From: Deltaproteobacteria bacterium
GTDB taxonomy: Bacteria; Desulfobacterota; BSN033; WVXP01
Reading direction: 5' to 3'
DNA length: 63,670 bases
NCBI GenBank assembly: GCA_019308905.1
Contig: JAFDHF010000016.1
Coordinates: 1-63,670, forward strand
Numbering within the stretch: the first letter of the stretch is position 1; each line of letters starts with the position of its first letter. Shown one piece after another: positions 10,095 to 18,632 of the stretch. The notes under the pieces were generated by a model. The model made no database searches, was not told the DNA's origin, and saw nothing but the letters and a program-made list of their open reading frames with translations. A program made the translations under genes and the position numbers.

Positions 10095-10589
10095 ATGCGG
10101 AAGTACGAAACCATCTTTATCATCAACCCAGATCTCAGTGAAGAGGACACAAAAGGGGTCATCGAAAAGGCCAGGAACATCATCCAGGGTCTCCGGGGAG
10201 AGGTGCTGAAGATCGAAGAGTGGGGAAAGAAGAAACTCGCCTACGAGATCAAGAAGATGTCGAGGGGTTTTTTCGTGCTCCTCCACTTCACGGGTACTCC
10301 TCAGGTGCTGACCGAGCTCGAGAGGAACCTCCGCCTTATGGATGCGGTCCTGAAGTACCAGACGGTGAGGCTCGACGAGAAGAAGGACAAGGCTCAGGAA
10401 GCCCCTCCAGAAGAAGAAAAAACCCCTGAAGAACGGGCTGAGCCTGAAATCGAGGCGCAGCAGAGCAGCCAGGAGGGTGAACCCCGGCCGGAAAGCCCGC
10501 AACCCGAAACTGCTGATACGGCTGAACCCGGGAGCGCGTCAGGGAAAGATGAGCCCGACAGGACAACCGGGGAGGAAACCGGTTCTTGA
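10095..10589 (+). CDS. rpsF: 30S ribosomal protein bS6 with long acidic tail
   Basis: The first 95 residues or so are a normal bS6 (MRKYETIFIINPDLSEE, then the KIEEWGKKKLAYEI segment). They are followed by about 69 residues rich in Glu, Pro, Ser and Gln. bS6 binds bS18 and the central domain of 16S rRNA. Acidic tails occur in other bS6 proteins and in E. coli are extended by RimK, but this one is long and genome-encoded. GAGGAGG precedes the ATG. Its stop overlaps the start of the next gene, pointing to translational coupling. Confidence 0.95.
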   Translation: MRKYETIFIINPDLSEEDTKGVIEKARNIIQGLRGEVLKIEEWGKKKLAYEIKKMSRGFFVLLHFTGTPQVLTELERNLRLMDAVLKYQTVRLDEKKDKAQEAPPEEEKTPEERAEPEIEAQQSSQEGEPRPESPQPETADTAEPGSASGKDEPDRTTGEETGS

Positions 10590-10915
10590 CCTTCTATAAC
10601 AAGGTGATCCTCATAGGTGATTTGGCAAAGGGCCCTGACACCCGCTATACACCAAGCGGCGTTCAGGTCACCAGGTTTGCTCTCCGCTTCGAATCCGAAC
10701 AAGGGGGAGGGGAGACTCGGAGACTCCAAACGGTGGAAGTGGTCGCTCTCGGCCGCCTCTCGAAAAGCGGAAAGATTCCTCTTTCCGAAGGTTGCCGTGT
10801 TCTTGTGGAAGGGAGAATCCAAACTCGGACTTGGAAGACAATGGAAGGGCAGAAGAGAGAGAGATTGGAGATCATAGCCGAGAAGGTATGCCCTTTGAAC
10901 GACCAGAGGCCCTGA
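10586..10915 (+). CDS. Short single-stranded DNA-binding protein (SSB/PriB-like)
   Basis: A 109-residue protein with one OB fold: FYNKVILIGDLAKGPDTRYTP at the N-terminus, then VEVVALGRLS and GCRVLVEGRIQTRTW. It lacks the acidic C-terminal tip of canonical SSB. The TTG at 10586 overlaps the rpsF stop and has GGGGAGG upstream. In E. coli the same slot between rpsF and rpsR holds priB, a primosome protein related to SSB, and dnaB lies downstream here. A primosomal role is plausible; a second general SSB cannot be excluded. Confidence 0.85.
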   Translation: MTFYNKVILIGDLAKGPDTRYTPSGVQVTRFALRFESEQGGGETRRLQTVEVVALGRLSKSGKIPLSEGCRVLVEGRIQTRTWKTMEGQKRERLEIIAEKVCPLNDQRP

Positions 10916-10948
10916 ACCCCGGGCCTCTCGTAGCTACAGGAGGAGCAG

Positions 10949-11203
10949 ATGGCAGCACCCAGCAGAGACCGATATCGCAGAAGGATCTTTCGGAGGAGGA
11001 AAATCTGTCGTTTTTGCGCGGACAAGAGTCTCGTCATCGATTACAAGAACCCCAAGATCCTCCGATACTTCATTACTGAACGGGGGAAGATAGTTCCGAG
11101 ACGAATCTCAGGAAACTGTGCTCGTCATCAGCGGGAAATCACCACGGCTATCAAGAGGGCGAGAAACATCGCTATTCTTCCCTTCACCACCGTAGCCCGG
11201 TAA
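10949..11203 (+). CDS. rpsR: 30S ribosomal protein bS18
   Basis: An 84-residue ribosomal protein: [31 protein letters not shown], then [19 protein letters not shown] and FTTV. The CRFC and CARH pairs are those of the cysteine-rich form that can hold zinc. AGGAGG is placed well before the ATG. It is the third gene of the rpsF cluster. Confidence 0.97.
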   Translation: MAAPSRDRYRRRIFRRRKICRFCADKSLVIDYKNPKILRYFITERGKIVPRRISGNCARHQREITTAIKRARNIAILPFTTVAR

Positions 11204-11221
11204 TCCAGCCTACTGCACGGG

Positions 11222-12190
11222 GTGATGGAAATGGAAAACAGACGCTTCCTTCTCCATCTTCTGCTCGGTACGGCGGCATCTGTTCTGATCTTCCTGATAT
11301 CGCTCCGGGTGCCCCTTCTGGGAATGGGCGTCAGCATTCTCACTCCTCTGCCTGTGATGGTTCTGTGCCACCTCTGGGGACTGAAGGGAGGGGGGCTGGC
11401 GGTTCTGATCGGAAGTCTGGCCCTATCGGGCCTTTTGACACCGCTGGTGGGGGTGATCTTTTTCACCGAGTTCGGCCTCCTGGGAATCCTCCTCCACTAT
11501 TTTCTCGTGAAGAGGGGTCTCACCTGGGACCGTGGAATCCTGTACACCTCTCTTGCAGTGGTCGGCGGTATGGCTCTACTGCTGGTCCTTTTCCGGCTGA
11601 CAACTTCGCTGGACACCATGGACTGGATAAGAGGGGAAATCCGCGAAACAGGAGAGACACTGAGACAGCTCTATCCTGTTGAAGAGACCGGGGGGCAGCC
11701 CACCTGGGAAGGGTCTGAGAGATTTGTGGCACTGGTTCTGCGGGTCTTCCCAGCCTTGATCATCCTGACGATCTGGCTGGAGGGGATCGTCAACGTCTCC
11801 CTCTTCACGCGGCTCACGGCCCGGATCGACTCCGGACAAGGCCGGGTCAAGATGCGGCCCGAGTTTTCAAGCTGGGTCTGTCCTGACAGGTTCATCTGGG
11901 GCGGCATTCTCGGCGGCTTTCTCATCATGACAAAGGTCTCGCTGCTCGTAACCGTCGGTATCAATGCGGTGATCCTTCTGGTGGCGATCTACCTTCTCCA
12001 GGGACTGGCAATCGTCTCCTTCTTCTTCAAGAAGAGGAATGTCCCGGTTGGGTTGCGCGTTTTGGGTTATGCCCTCATTGGGATCATCCAGTTTCTGCCC
12101 GTCGTAGTGGCAGGTCTGGGGCTTTTTGACATCTGGATCGATTTTCGAAAGGTGAGACCACGGCTGACCCCCTACAAGAAAACCCCATGA
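11222..12190 (+). CDS. DUF2232 (YybS-like) integral membrane protein
   Basis: About 320 residues with roughly eight hydrophobic helices, for example ASVLIFLISLRVPLLGMG near the N-terminus and VSLLVTVGINAVILLVAIYLL in the C-terminal half. DUF2232 proteins often sit between rpsR and rplI in Desulfobacterota. Their function is unknown; the fold resembles small-solute or vitamin uptake components. The start could be GTG 11222, ATG 11225 or ATG 11231; the last has a GGGGTGAT site before it. Part of the ribosomal/replication operon. Confidence 0.8.
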   Translation: MMEMENRRFLLHLLLGTAASVLIFLISLRVPLLGMGVSILTPLPVMVLCHLWGLKGGGLAVLIGSLALSGLLTPLVGVIFFTEFGLLGILLHYFLVKRGLTWDRGILYTSLAVVGGMALLLVLFRLTTSLDTMDWIRGEIRETGETLRQLYPVEETGGQPTWEGSERFVALVLRVFPALIILTIWLEGIVNVSLFTRLTARIDSGQGRVKMRPEFSSWVCPDRFIWGGILGGFLIMTKVSLLVTVGINAVILLVAIYLLQGLAIVSFFFKKRNVPVGLRVLGYALIGIIQFLPVVVAGLGLFDIWIDFRKVRPRLTPYKKTP

Positions 12191-12225
12191 CCAGCCGTCC
12201 CCATGGGGAAAGAAAGGAGACAAAC

Positions 12226-12669
12226 ATGGAGGTTATTCTGTTGGAGGACATCCCTTCCCTGGGCACCATGGGGGATATCGTAAGAGTCGCAGATGGCTAT
12301 GCTCGAAACTTCTTGCTGCCCAAGAAGAAGGCTATCCGAGCCACCTCGAATAAACTCAAGACCCTGGAACACGAGAAGCGGCTCGTTCAGGACCGTCTCG
12401 ACAAGTCGATAAGGGAAGCGGAGAGACTCGCCAAACGCCTCGAAGACTACTCGTGTACCATTGCGAAACCCGTGGGGGAGAGCGGCAAGTTGTTCGGGGC
12501 GGTAACATCGATGGAGATAGAGCACAACCTCCGGGAAAACGGATTCAACATCGGGCGCAAGAACATCCTCTTGGAAGAACCCATAAAGAGCCTGGGAATC
12601 TATACCGTCCCCGTCAAGCTCAACCCTCAAGTCACGGCCAGCCTCAAAGTCTGGGTTGTGAAGGAGTGA
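12226..12669 (+). CDS. rplI: 50S ribosomal protein bL9
   Basis: A 147-residue two-domain large-subunit protein: N-terminal MEVILLEDIPSLGTMGDIV with VADGYARNFLLPKKKA, a long connecting helix, and a C-terminal RNA-binding domain (GKLFGAVTSMEI). AAAGGAGA precedes the ATG at 12226. Usual length. Confidence 0.97.
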   Translation: MEVILLEDIPSLGTMGDIVRVADGYARNFLLPKKKAIRATSNKLKTLEHEKRLVQDRLDKSIREAERLAKRLEDYSCTIAKPVGESGKLFGAVTSMEIEHNLRENGFNIGRKNILLEEPIKSLGIYTVPVKLNPQVTASLKVWVVKE

Positions 12670-12809
12670 GATCGAGGTGGTCTTCCAAATCGAAACGGCA
12701 GAGGAGACACGGGGGGTCTTCGGGTTTGCGGCGTGTGACGGCCGCGGTAGTCCTCCAGATGGCGGGGTATTGAGCTCGTGTAAGGGGCCCTTTGACGCGG
12801 AGAGGTTCC

Positions 12810-14165
12810 ATGGCTGAAACCATCCATCCCAAGATCCCCCCCCAGAACATCGAGGCCGAACAGTCGATCCTCGGTGGGATACTCATAGAGAACAGCGCCC
12901 TCAACCGGGTCCTGGAGATTCTCGGCCATGATGACTTCTACCGCGACTCCCACCAGAGGATATTCCAGGCACTGGTGGACCTGTCGGAGAAGAACGAGCC
13001 CGCCGATCTGATCACCCTTACCAACAAGCTCAAAGACGACAATCTCCTGGACGAGGTCGGGGGGGCTTCCTATCTCGCCTCACTTATCGACATGGTTCCC
13101 ACGGCGGCCAATATCGAGTACTATGCACGAATAGTCAAGGAGAAATCCATCCTCAGGAGGCTTATCGATACGGCCACACAGATCATCACCCGCAGTTACA
13201 GTGACAGCGGCGAGATCGACTCATTCCTCGACGAGGCCGAGCAGGCCATATTCCGGATCTCCGAGCACAAGGTCAGGCCTTCTTTCTACCCCATCAAGGA
13301 CGTCATTAAGGAGAGTTTCAAGACCATAGAGAAACTCTTTGAAAGAAAGGAACTGATCACTGGGGTCCCCTCGGGTTTCAGGGATCTCGACCGTATGACG
13401 GCAGGGTTTCAGAAATCCGATCTGGTCATCGTGGCGGGCCGCCCCAGTATGGGAAAGACCTCCTACTGCCTCGATATAGCCAGGCACGCGGCATTGGAGG
13501 CCGAAATCCCGGTGGCCATCTTCTCCCTCGAGATGTCCAAGGAGCAGTTGGCCCTCCGAATGCTCTGCTCCGAGGCCATGGTGGAGGCCCAGAAACTCCG
13601 CAGCGGCTTCCTCAAGGAGAGTGATTGGCCGAAGTTAACCCTGGCAGCCGGAAACCTGGCCGATGCCCCTATCTTTATCGATGACACAGCGGCCATATCG
13701 GTGCTGGAATTACGGGCCAAGGCCAGACGCCTTAAGGCGGAATCCAACCTCGGCCTCGTCATTGTCGACTACCTCCAATTGATGAAGGGGAGGGGAAGGG
13801 TCGAAAGAAGAGAACAGGAGATCTCCGAGATCTCCAGATCCCTCAAGGCCCTGGCCAAGGAGCTCTCCATCCCGGTCATCGCCATCTCCCAGCTCAGCCG
13901 CCGCACCGAGGAGAGGCCGAGGCAGAGGCCACAACTGGCGGATCTCAGAGAATCCGGAGCCATCGAACAGGACGCTGATGTTATTCTATTTGTATACAGG
14001 GAAGAGGTCTACCGGGAGGATCCAACCAACGCCGGGGTGGCGGAGATCATCATCGGCAAGCAGCGAAACGGCCCCACGGGTACGATAAGACTCACCTTTC
14101 TCAAGGAGTTCACCACCTTCAAGGATATCTATCGGGGGGACATCGCCGACCCGGGTCCCCGGTAG
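12810..14165 (+). CDS. dnaB: Replicative DNA helicase
   Basis: A 451-residue hexameric fork helicase. The N-terminal primase-interacting domain (PPQNIEAEQSILGGIL) leads to the RecA-like motor with Walker A GRPSMGKT near residues 210-217. The Walker B region is LVIVDYLQLM, followed by the ISQLSRR arginine-containing motif and QDADVILFVYR. The ATG at 12810 has GGAGAGG upstream. No intein is seen. Its place after rplI is conserved in many bacteria. Confidence 0.97.
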   Translation: MAETIHPKIPPQNIEAEQSILGGILIENSALNRVLEILGHDDFYRDSHQRIFQALVDLSEKNEPADLITLTNKLKDDNLLDEVGGASYLASLIDMVPTAANIEYYARIVKEKSILRRLIDTATQIITRSYSDSGEIDSFLDEAEQAIFRISEHKVRPSFYPIKDVIKESFKTIEKLFERKELITGVPSGFRDLDRMTAGFQKSDLVIVAGRPSMGKTSYCLDIARHAALEAEIPVAIFSLEMSKEQLALRMLCSEAMVEAQKLRSGFLKESDWPKLTLAAGNLADAPIFIDDTAAISVLELRAKARRLKAESNLGLVIVDYLQLMKGRGRVERREQEISEISRSLKALAKELSIPVIAISQLSRRTEERPRQRPQLADLRESGAIEQDADVILFVYREEVYREDPTNAGVAEIIIGKQRNGPTGTIRLTFLKEFTTFKDIYRGDIADPGPR

Positions 14166-14243
14166 CCCGCCTCAACGGGACGGCGACCCGAAAGGTGCAG
14201 AACGCCCCGATGGCGGGGCTAAACTCGCGAATCCTGACAGCCC

Positions 14244-14789
14244 ATGCTGAATTTGCCCAATTCCCTCACTATCTTCAGAGTCCTCCTCATTCCCGTCTTT
14301 GTGATCTCTCTCATGGGCCGGCACTTCGGATGGTCGTTCGTCATCTTCGTGGTCGCGGGGGTCACAGACGGGGCTGACGGCATCATCGCACGGATACATG
14401 ACCAGAGGACTCTTCTGGGAGCCTATCTCGACCCCATAGCCGACAAGCTGCTGCTGACCTCCGCCTTCGTCGCTTTGGCACTTCTCGATATCATCCCCGG
14501 CTGGCTCACCGTGATAGTGATAAGCCGCGACATGATCATCTGTCTCGGCTTTTTCATCCTCTTCCTGATGGACCGGAAGCCGGAGATCAAGCCTGCCACA
14601 TCGAGCAAGATCAACACGCTGGTCCAAGTGCTGACGATCTCGATCGCCCTCTTCTCCCAGATGGAGCCCTCTTTCTCCAGCCTGGCGTCAGGAATGGTTT
14701 GGGCGGCAGCGACCACAACAATCCTGACAGGTCTCCAGTACATCTACCTGGGAGCCCGCCTGGCAGAGGGAAGGGAGACGAGGCCGTGA
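14244..14789 (+). CDS. pgsA: CDP-alcohol phosphatidyltransferase (PgsA-like)
   Basis: A 181-residue membrane enzyme, probably CDP-diacylglycerol-glycerol-3-phosphate phosphatidyltransferase, the first step to phosphatidylglycerol. The full catalytic signature is present as DGADGIIAR, 8 residues, then GAYLDPIAD, which positions the metal-binding aspartates. Several hydrophobic helices flank it. The N-terminal LPNSLTIFRVLLIP is typical of PgsA. The ribosome site is weak. Alcohol specificity cannot be read from the sequence, so another member of the superfamily is possible. Confidence 0.88.
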   Translation: MLNLPNSLTIFRVLLIPVFVISLMGRHFGWSFVIFVVAGVTDGADGIIARIHDQRTLLGAYLDPIADKLLLTSAFVALALLDIIPGWLTVIVISRDMIICLGFFILFLMDRKPEIKPATSSKINTLVQVLTISIALFSQMEPSFSSLASGMVWAAATTTILTGLQYIYLGARLAEGRETRP

Positions 14790-14837
14790 CCCCGGGAAGC
14801 AAAGAGGTGGAACGGTGAAGGGCGGTAGGCACAGGGG

Positions 14838-16409
14838 CTAGCCCTTTCCCTTGAACCTTTCCCTGATCATGGAAATGAGGAAAGCCGTCTCCTCGGCTTT
14901 CACCAGGACGCTGACGGATAGAAACACGAATATACCTGCCAGCACACTCAGCCCGAGGACGGTGGCGTTGAACAGACCGGCTCCAGGGCTACCCCATCTT
15001 CCAAAAAGGCTCATTCCGTAAACAACCCCGCCCATGGCCGTACTCGCCACAGAGACCTTGCCCAGCGACTTCAGGACACGGGTCCATTCTATGTTTCCCA
15101 CCCTCTTTGTGAGAAAAACCACCAAGACAAGGAAATTCAAAACCGCTGAAAGGGAATTTGCCAGGGCGAGCCCTGAATGCTTCAGGGGAACCATCAAGAT
15201 CAGCCCGAAGACGATATTGCTGATCAAGGCCAGAACGGCGACCCTTACAGGAGATCGCATGTCTTGAAGGGCAAAAAAGGCCGGAGCCACGATCCTCACC
15301 CCCGCGATGGCCCAGAGGCCAAGGGCATAGTACAGGAGGGCCTCGGAAGTGAGGATGGTCGCCCGAAAATCAAACTCACCTCTTTGGAAAAGAAGGCCGA
15401 CAATGGGGACCCTGAGGAGGATCAACCCCACCGAGGCTGGAATGGTGAGGAAAAAGACCATGCGAAGGCCAAAACCTATTGTGTCGGCAAATTCTCCGAG
15501 CCGGTCCTGCACGACCAGCCTCGAAAAGCTCGGAAGAGCCGCTGTTCCGAGGGCCACCACGAAGATTCCAAGGGGGAACTCGATAAGCCGATAGGCGTAG
15601 TAGAGAAAAGAGATGCTCCCCTTGATCAGAAAAGACGCGAGAATCTGGCTCACGAATACGTTGATCTGGGCGACCGCTGTTCCAAGAACGGCGGGAACCA
15701 TGAGGGTTCCTATCCTCCTGATACCGGGGTTTGAACCGAAGCGGAAGTTGGGGCGAAAGTGAATCCCTTTTGCCACCAAGAAGGGGATCTGAAAAACCAG
15801 TTGAGCCGCCCCGCCCACGAGGACACCAACGGCCAGCGCCAGGATCGGCGGGTTGAATCGCCGGAAGAGCAGAAAGGCGCATCCGATCATCGAGATATTC
15901 AAGAGGGCCGGCGCAAGGGCGGGCGCTGCAAAATGGCCCAGAGAGTTGAGGACCCCCATACAAAGGGCCACCAGCCCGATGAAGAACAAATAGGGGAAAA
16001 CGAGCCGGGTCATCAGCACGGCGAGACGGAACTGGTCGGGGTCGACGAAACCGGGTGCCAGAATCCGGATCAAGGAGGGGGAAAAAAGCATACCCGCAAC
16101 GCTCAGGCCGACAAGCACGACAGAGAGCAGGGTAAAGGCCACGTTGACCAAATCCTCCCAGTCCTTTTCCCCTCTGTGGTGCAGGTATTCCGAAAAGACC
16201 GGAATGAATGAAACCGTGAGAGAGCCCTCACCGAAAAGCCTTCTCAGGGTGTTCGGTATCCTGAAGGCAACAAAAAATGCATCTGTGGCCATCCCCGCCC
16301 CGAAGAAATAGGCGATCACCATGTCACGGAGATACCCGAGAATCCGGCTGAGAAGGGTCGCGGTGCCCACAACCCCTGTAGCCCTCGCTATTGTCTTCTC
16401 TTCAGACAT
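14838..16409 (-). CDS. murJ: Lipid II flippase MurJ
   Basis: A 523-residue MATE-like inner-membrane protein with about 14 helices that flips the peptidoglycan precursor lipid II. Family signatures include SRILGYLRDMVIAYFFG, DAFFVAFRIPNTLRRLFGEGSL and FIPVFSEY near the N-terminus, all with the conserved arginines. Full length for the family. It is divergent from rpsT and convergent with pgsA. Confidence 0.96.
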   Translation of the reverse strand: MSEEKTIARATGVVGTATLLSRILGYLRDMVIAYFFGAGMATDAFFVAFRIPNTLRRLFGEGSLTVSFIPVFSEYLHHRGEKDWEDLVNVAFTLLSVVLVGLSVAGMLFSPSLIRILAPGFVDPDQFRLAVLMTRLVFPYLFFIGLVALCMGVLNSLGHFAAPALAPALLNISMIGCAFLLFRRFNPPILALAVGVLVGGAAQLVFQIPFLVAKGIHFRPNFRFGSNPGIRRIGTLMVPAVLGTAVAQINVFVSQILASFLIKGSISFLYYAYRLIEFPLGIFVVALGTAALPSFSRLVVQDRLGEFADTIGFGLRMVFFLTIPASVGLILLRVPIVGLLFQRGEFDFRATILTSEALLYYALGLWAIAGVRIVAPAFFALQDMRSPVRVAVLALISNIVFGLILMVPLKHSGLALANSLSAVLNFLVLVVFLTKRVGNIEWTRVLKSLGKVSVASTAMGGVVYGMSLFGRWGSPGAGLFNATVLGLSVLAGIFVFLSVSVLVKAEETAFLISMIRERFKGKG

Positions 16410-16538
16410 GAAGACCCGCTTTCGAGGCAGAACTCAGAGGGAGCCTCGCCGAACCCCTCTATGGAGCCTCAACTAGTAAAGTCGACTGCTTGCAAAATAC
16501 TCGATCCGGGGCCGAGCAAAACCCCGTCCCTCGAGAAC

Positions 16539-16567
16539 TTGACAGAGTCCTCTCGAAATGGTAGATA
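16539..16567 (+). promoter_or_regulatory. Promoter of rpsT
   Basis: TTGACA (16539-16544) and TAGATA (16562-16567) with exactly 17 bases between them; one of the best sigma-70-type matches in the window. Confidence 0.7.
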
Positions 16568-16601
16568 AATCATGCTCGCAAATCGAAACGGAGGTCTACC
16601 A

Positions 16602-16871
16602 TTGGCAACTCACAGGTCGGCTGTAAAGCGAATGCGGCAGAACGAGAAACGCCGTGAGAGGAACATGCACATCAAATCCCGGGTCAAGTCTCGTGTGAAG
16701 AAACTCCTGCAAGCCGTCCAGTCCAGGGATGTAGAAGCGGCCAAAGGCGCCTTCTCCGCCGCGGTGCGCGAAATAAACAGAGCACGATCCAGGGGTGTTC
16801 TCCACAGGAATACGGCCTCCAGGAAGATCTCCAGACTCGCCCGGAAATTCGCGGTCCTTTCGACTCACTGA
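16602..16871 (+). CDS. rpsT: 30S ribosomal protein bS20
   Basis: An 89-residue basic helical 16S-binding protein: ATHRSAVKRMRQNEKRRERN at the start and HRNTASRKISRLARK near the end. The TTG at 16602 is preferred because GGAGG precedes it and the product starts at the family position; an ATG at 16572 adds ten unrelated residues. In E. coli rpsT also uses a non-ATG (UUG) start linked to autoregulation. It is alone on the plus strand between murJ and holA. Confidence 0.96.
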   Translation: MATHRSAVKRMRQNEKRRERNMHIKSRVKSRVKKLLQAVQSRDVEAAKGAFSAAVREINRARSRGVLHRNTASRKISRLARKFAVLSTH

Positions 16872-16975
16872 GATCCCTTCCCGGCAACAGACTATCTGAT
16901 TTCCTGCACCCGGGTGACAACCCCTTCCAACTCTGCTGTGTGCCTTGGCCATGGCCGTTGCACGGGAAGACTTCC

Positions 16976-17965
16976 CTAACAGCAGAGGGAGATGACCAGG
17001 CCCTCGAGTATGGTCTGCTTGGAGGTGCTCCGGGTCTTGAAGGCCACATGGCTTTCAAAGAGGCGACCATAACACTCTTCGAGTTCGCCTGGAGTGAAAC
17101 TGTTCAGCTGGGCGAGGAATTTCCTGAGAGAGAAATCCGGCACGCCCACGGCTCTTCCGATCTCCCTGTCCCTCATCCCAAGGGACCGCATCTCTCTTGC
17201 CTTCCAGATGAGGCGAAACTGCCTTACAATCATGCCCAGGATTTTCAGGTGAGGTTCTCCGCTCTCCAGCATCTCCTTGAGGATCGTCAGCGCCTCCTCG
17301 CAGTTTCTCATTCCCACCGCCCGAGTCAGGTCGAAAACCGTATGGGTCCCAAGAGGAGAGATCACCGCCTCGACATGGTCCGCCTCTATCCGCCTCCCCT
17401 CTCCCGCATAGAAGGCCGCCTTGTCTAGCTCCTGGTATATCTCGCCGAGGTCGTTACCCGCCAGTTGCTGTATCATCACCGCCGCTTCGGGCGATATCTC
17501 TTTGCCCAGTTCTGTTGCCCTCCTTGCCATGTACCGGGTCAAAAGACCTCCCCGGGGGTGGGAGAACGAAACGACCCTGCCCTTTCTCTCCAGGACCTTC
17601 AGGTATCCCTTCCAGGGGCCTGCGACCCGGCCGGTCAGAATCAGACAAGTCCTGGGAGAGGGGTTTTCGAAATAGGAGATGAGGGGCTTTACCTGATCGG
17701 CTGTAAAGAGGTGGGCATCCTTGACGACTACTACCCGCCACGGTGCCATCATGGGAAGGGTCTTTGCCGCATCGAGGATCTTCTCGGGTTGGCTCTCACC
17801 ACCCTCGAAGAGATCGTAATTGAAGTCCCTCGTCCCGGGCTCCAGACAGACCGACTCGATCCGCTTGCGGGCTTCCTCGACAAGATAGGTCTCCTCTCCT
17901 CCCAGGAAATAGAGTGGGAAGATCCTCCTTCTCTCCAGCTCCTTCTCAAACCCGAGAGGGTCCAT
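16976..17965 (-). CDS. holA: DNA polymerase III subunit delta
   Basis: A 329-residue clamp-loader subunit that opens the beta clamp. The N-terminal segment FPLYFLGGEETYLVEEA matches the family, followed by the helical DQVKPLISYFENPSP region and a C-terminal clamp-loader collar domain. It has no Walker A motif, as expected for delta. ATG 17965 is preferred over 17971 because GGAGG is 7 bases away. It lies downstream of lptE, probably in a leuS-lptE-holA operon. Confidence 0.92.
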   Translation of the reverse strand: MDPLGFEKELERRRIFPLYFLGGEETYLVEEARKRIESVCLEPGTRDFNYDLFEGGESQPEKILDAAKTLPMMAPWRVVVVKDAHLFTADQVKPLISYFENPSPRTCLILTGRVAGPWKGYLKVLERKGRVVSFSHPRGGLLTRYMARRATELGKEISPEAAVMIQQLAGNDLGEIYQELDKAAFYAGEGRRIEADHVEAVISPLGTHTVFDLTRAVGMRNCEEALTILKEMLESGEPHLKILGMIVRQFRLIWKAREMRSLGMRDREIGRAVGVPDFSLRKFLAQLNSFTPGELEECYGRLFESHVAFKTRSTSKQTILEGLVISLCC

Positions 17966-18004
17966 CACCATGCCTCCAACCCGGCTGGACGACGGCGGGC
18001 AGGC

Positions 18005-18487
18005 TCAGAATCGGTTCACAAGCCGGTCGTAAACGACCTCGGCCAACTGCCTTGCGATCCCATCGATGGCCTCCTGCTTTCGGGCCTCATTGGTCAGGAG
18101 GTTGGAAGTCACCCTGAATTCCTGGATCTCCTTCAAAGAGGGGGCCTCCCAAAGAATCTCCCCCGTATCGACCCGCCTGACGATCACTCCCAGGGAGACC
18201 TCGGTCCGGTATTGCACTGCCAGGCCGTCCGCCCCGTACGAGATCGAGGTGATGGAGAAATCCTGGATACTCCCCTCGAGAATACTGTCGGCTCTATCTT
18301 CTCTAACAACCCTGAGCCGTCCTTCCAGGTTGAACCGCCTGACCATGGCATGGGTGAAGGCGTTCTCGATCCCGGCCTCCAGGGTCTGATTGTCCATGGT
18401 GGGGATGGCGATCGTCCTGATCTCCCGGGGGAGTGAAGTCGTCTTTCTCTCCAGGCCGTAGCCGCAACCCCACAGGCCCAAGAGCAA
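18005..18487 (-). CDS. lptE: LPS-assembly lipoprotein LptE
   Basis: A 160-residue product counted from the TTG at 18487. It resembles LptE, the lipoprotein that plugs LptD in the outer membrane: an LWGCGYGL lipobox, IAIPTMDNQTLEAGIENAFT, and VSLGVIVRRVDTGE. From 18487 the signal peptide would lack its positive n-region. Reading upstream in the same frame gives VRRAGLNGLVLLLGLWGC, a proper lipoprotein signal, but no ATG, GTG or TTG. An ATT at 18535, with AGGGGAAGG before it, is a possible non-canonical start. It sits between leuS and holA. Confidence 0.85.
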   Translation of the reverse strand: MLLGLWGCGYGLERKTTSLPREIRTIAIPTMDNQTLEAGIENAFTHAMVRRFNLEGRLRVVREDRADSILEGSIQDFSITSISYGADGLAVQYRTEVSLGVIVRRVDTGEILWEAPSLKEIQEFRVTSNLLTNEARKQEAIDGIARQLAEVVYDRLVNRF

Positions 18488-18632
18488 AACCAGACCGTTC
18501 AGGCCGGCCCTCCTGACCAGAGGCCACCGGAAAATGGCCCTTCCCCTCTTTGAACGAACTTTCCGACCCGTTCTAAGCCTCCCCCGATCTCACCGGACCA
18601 CTCCGTGAAGGGATCCGGGTAAAAGGCCGGTG

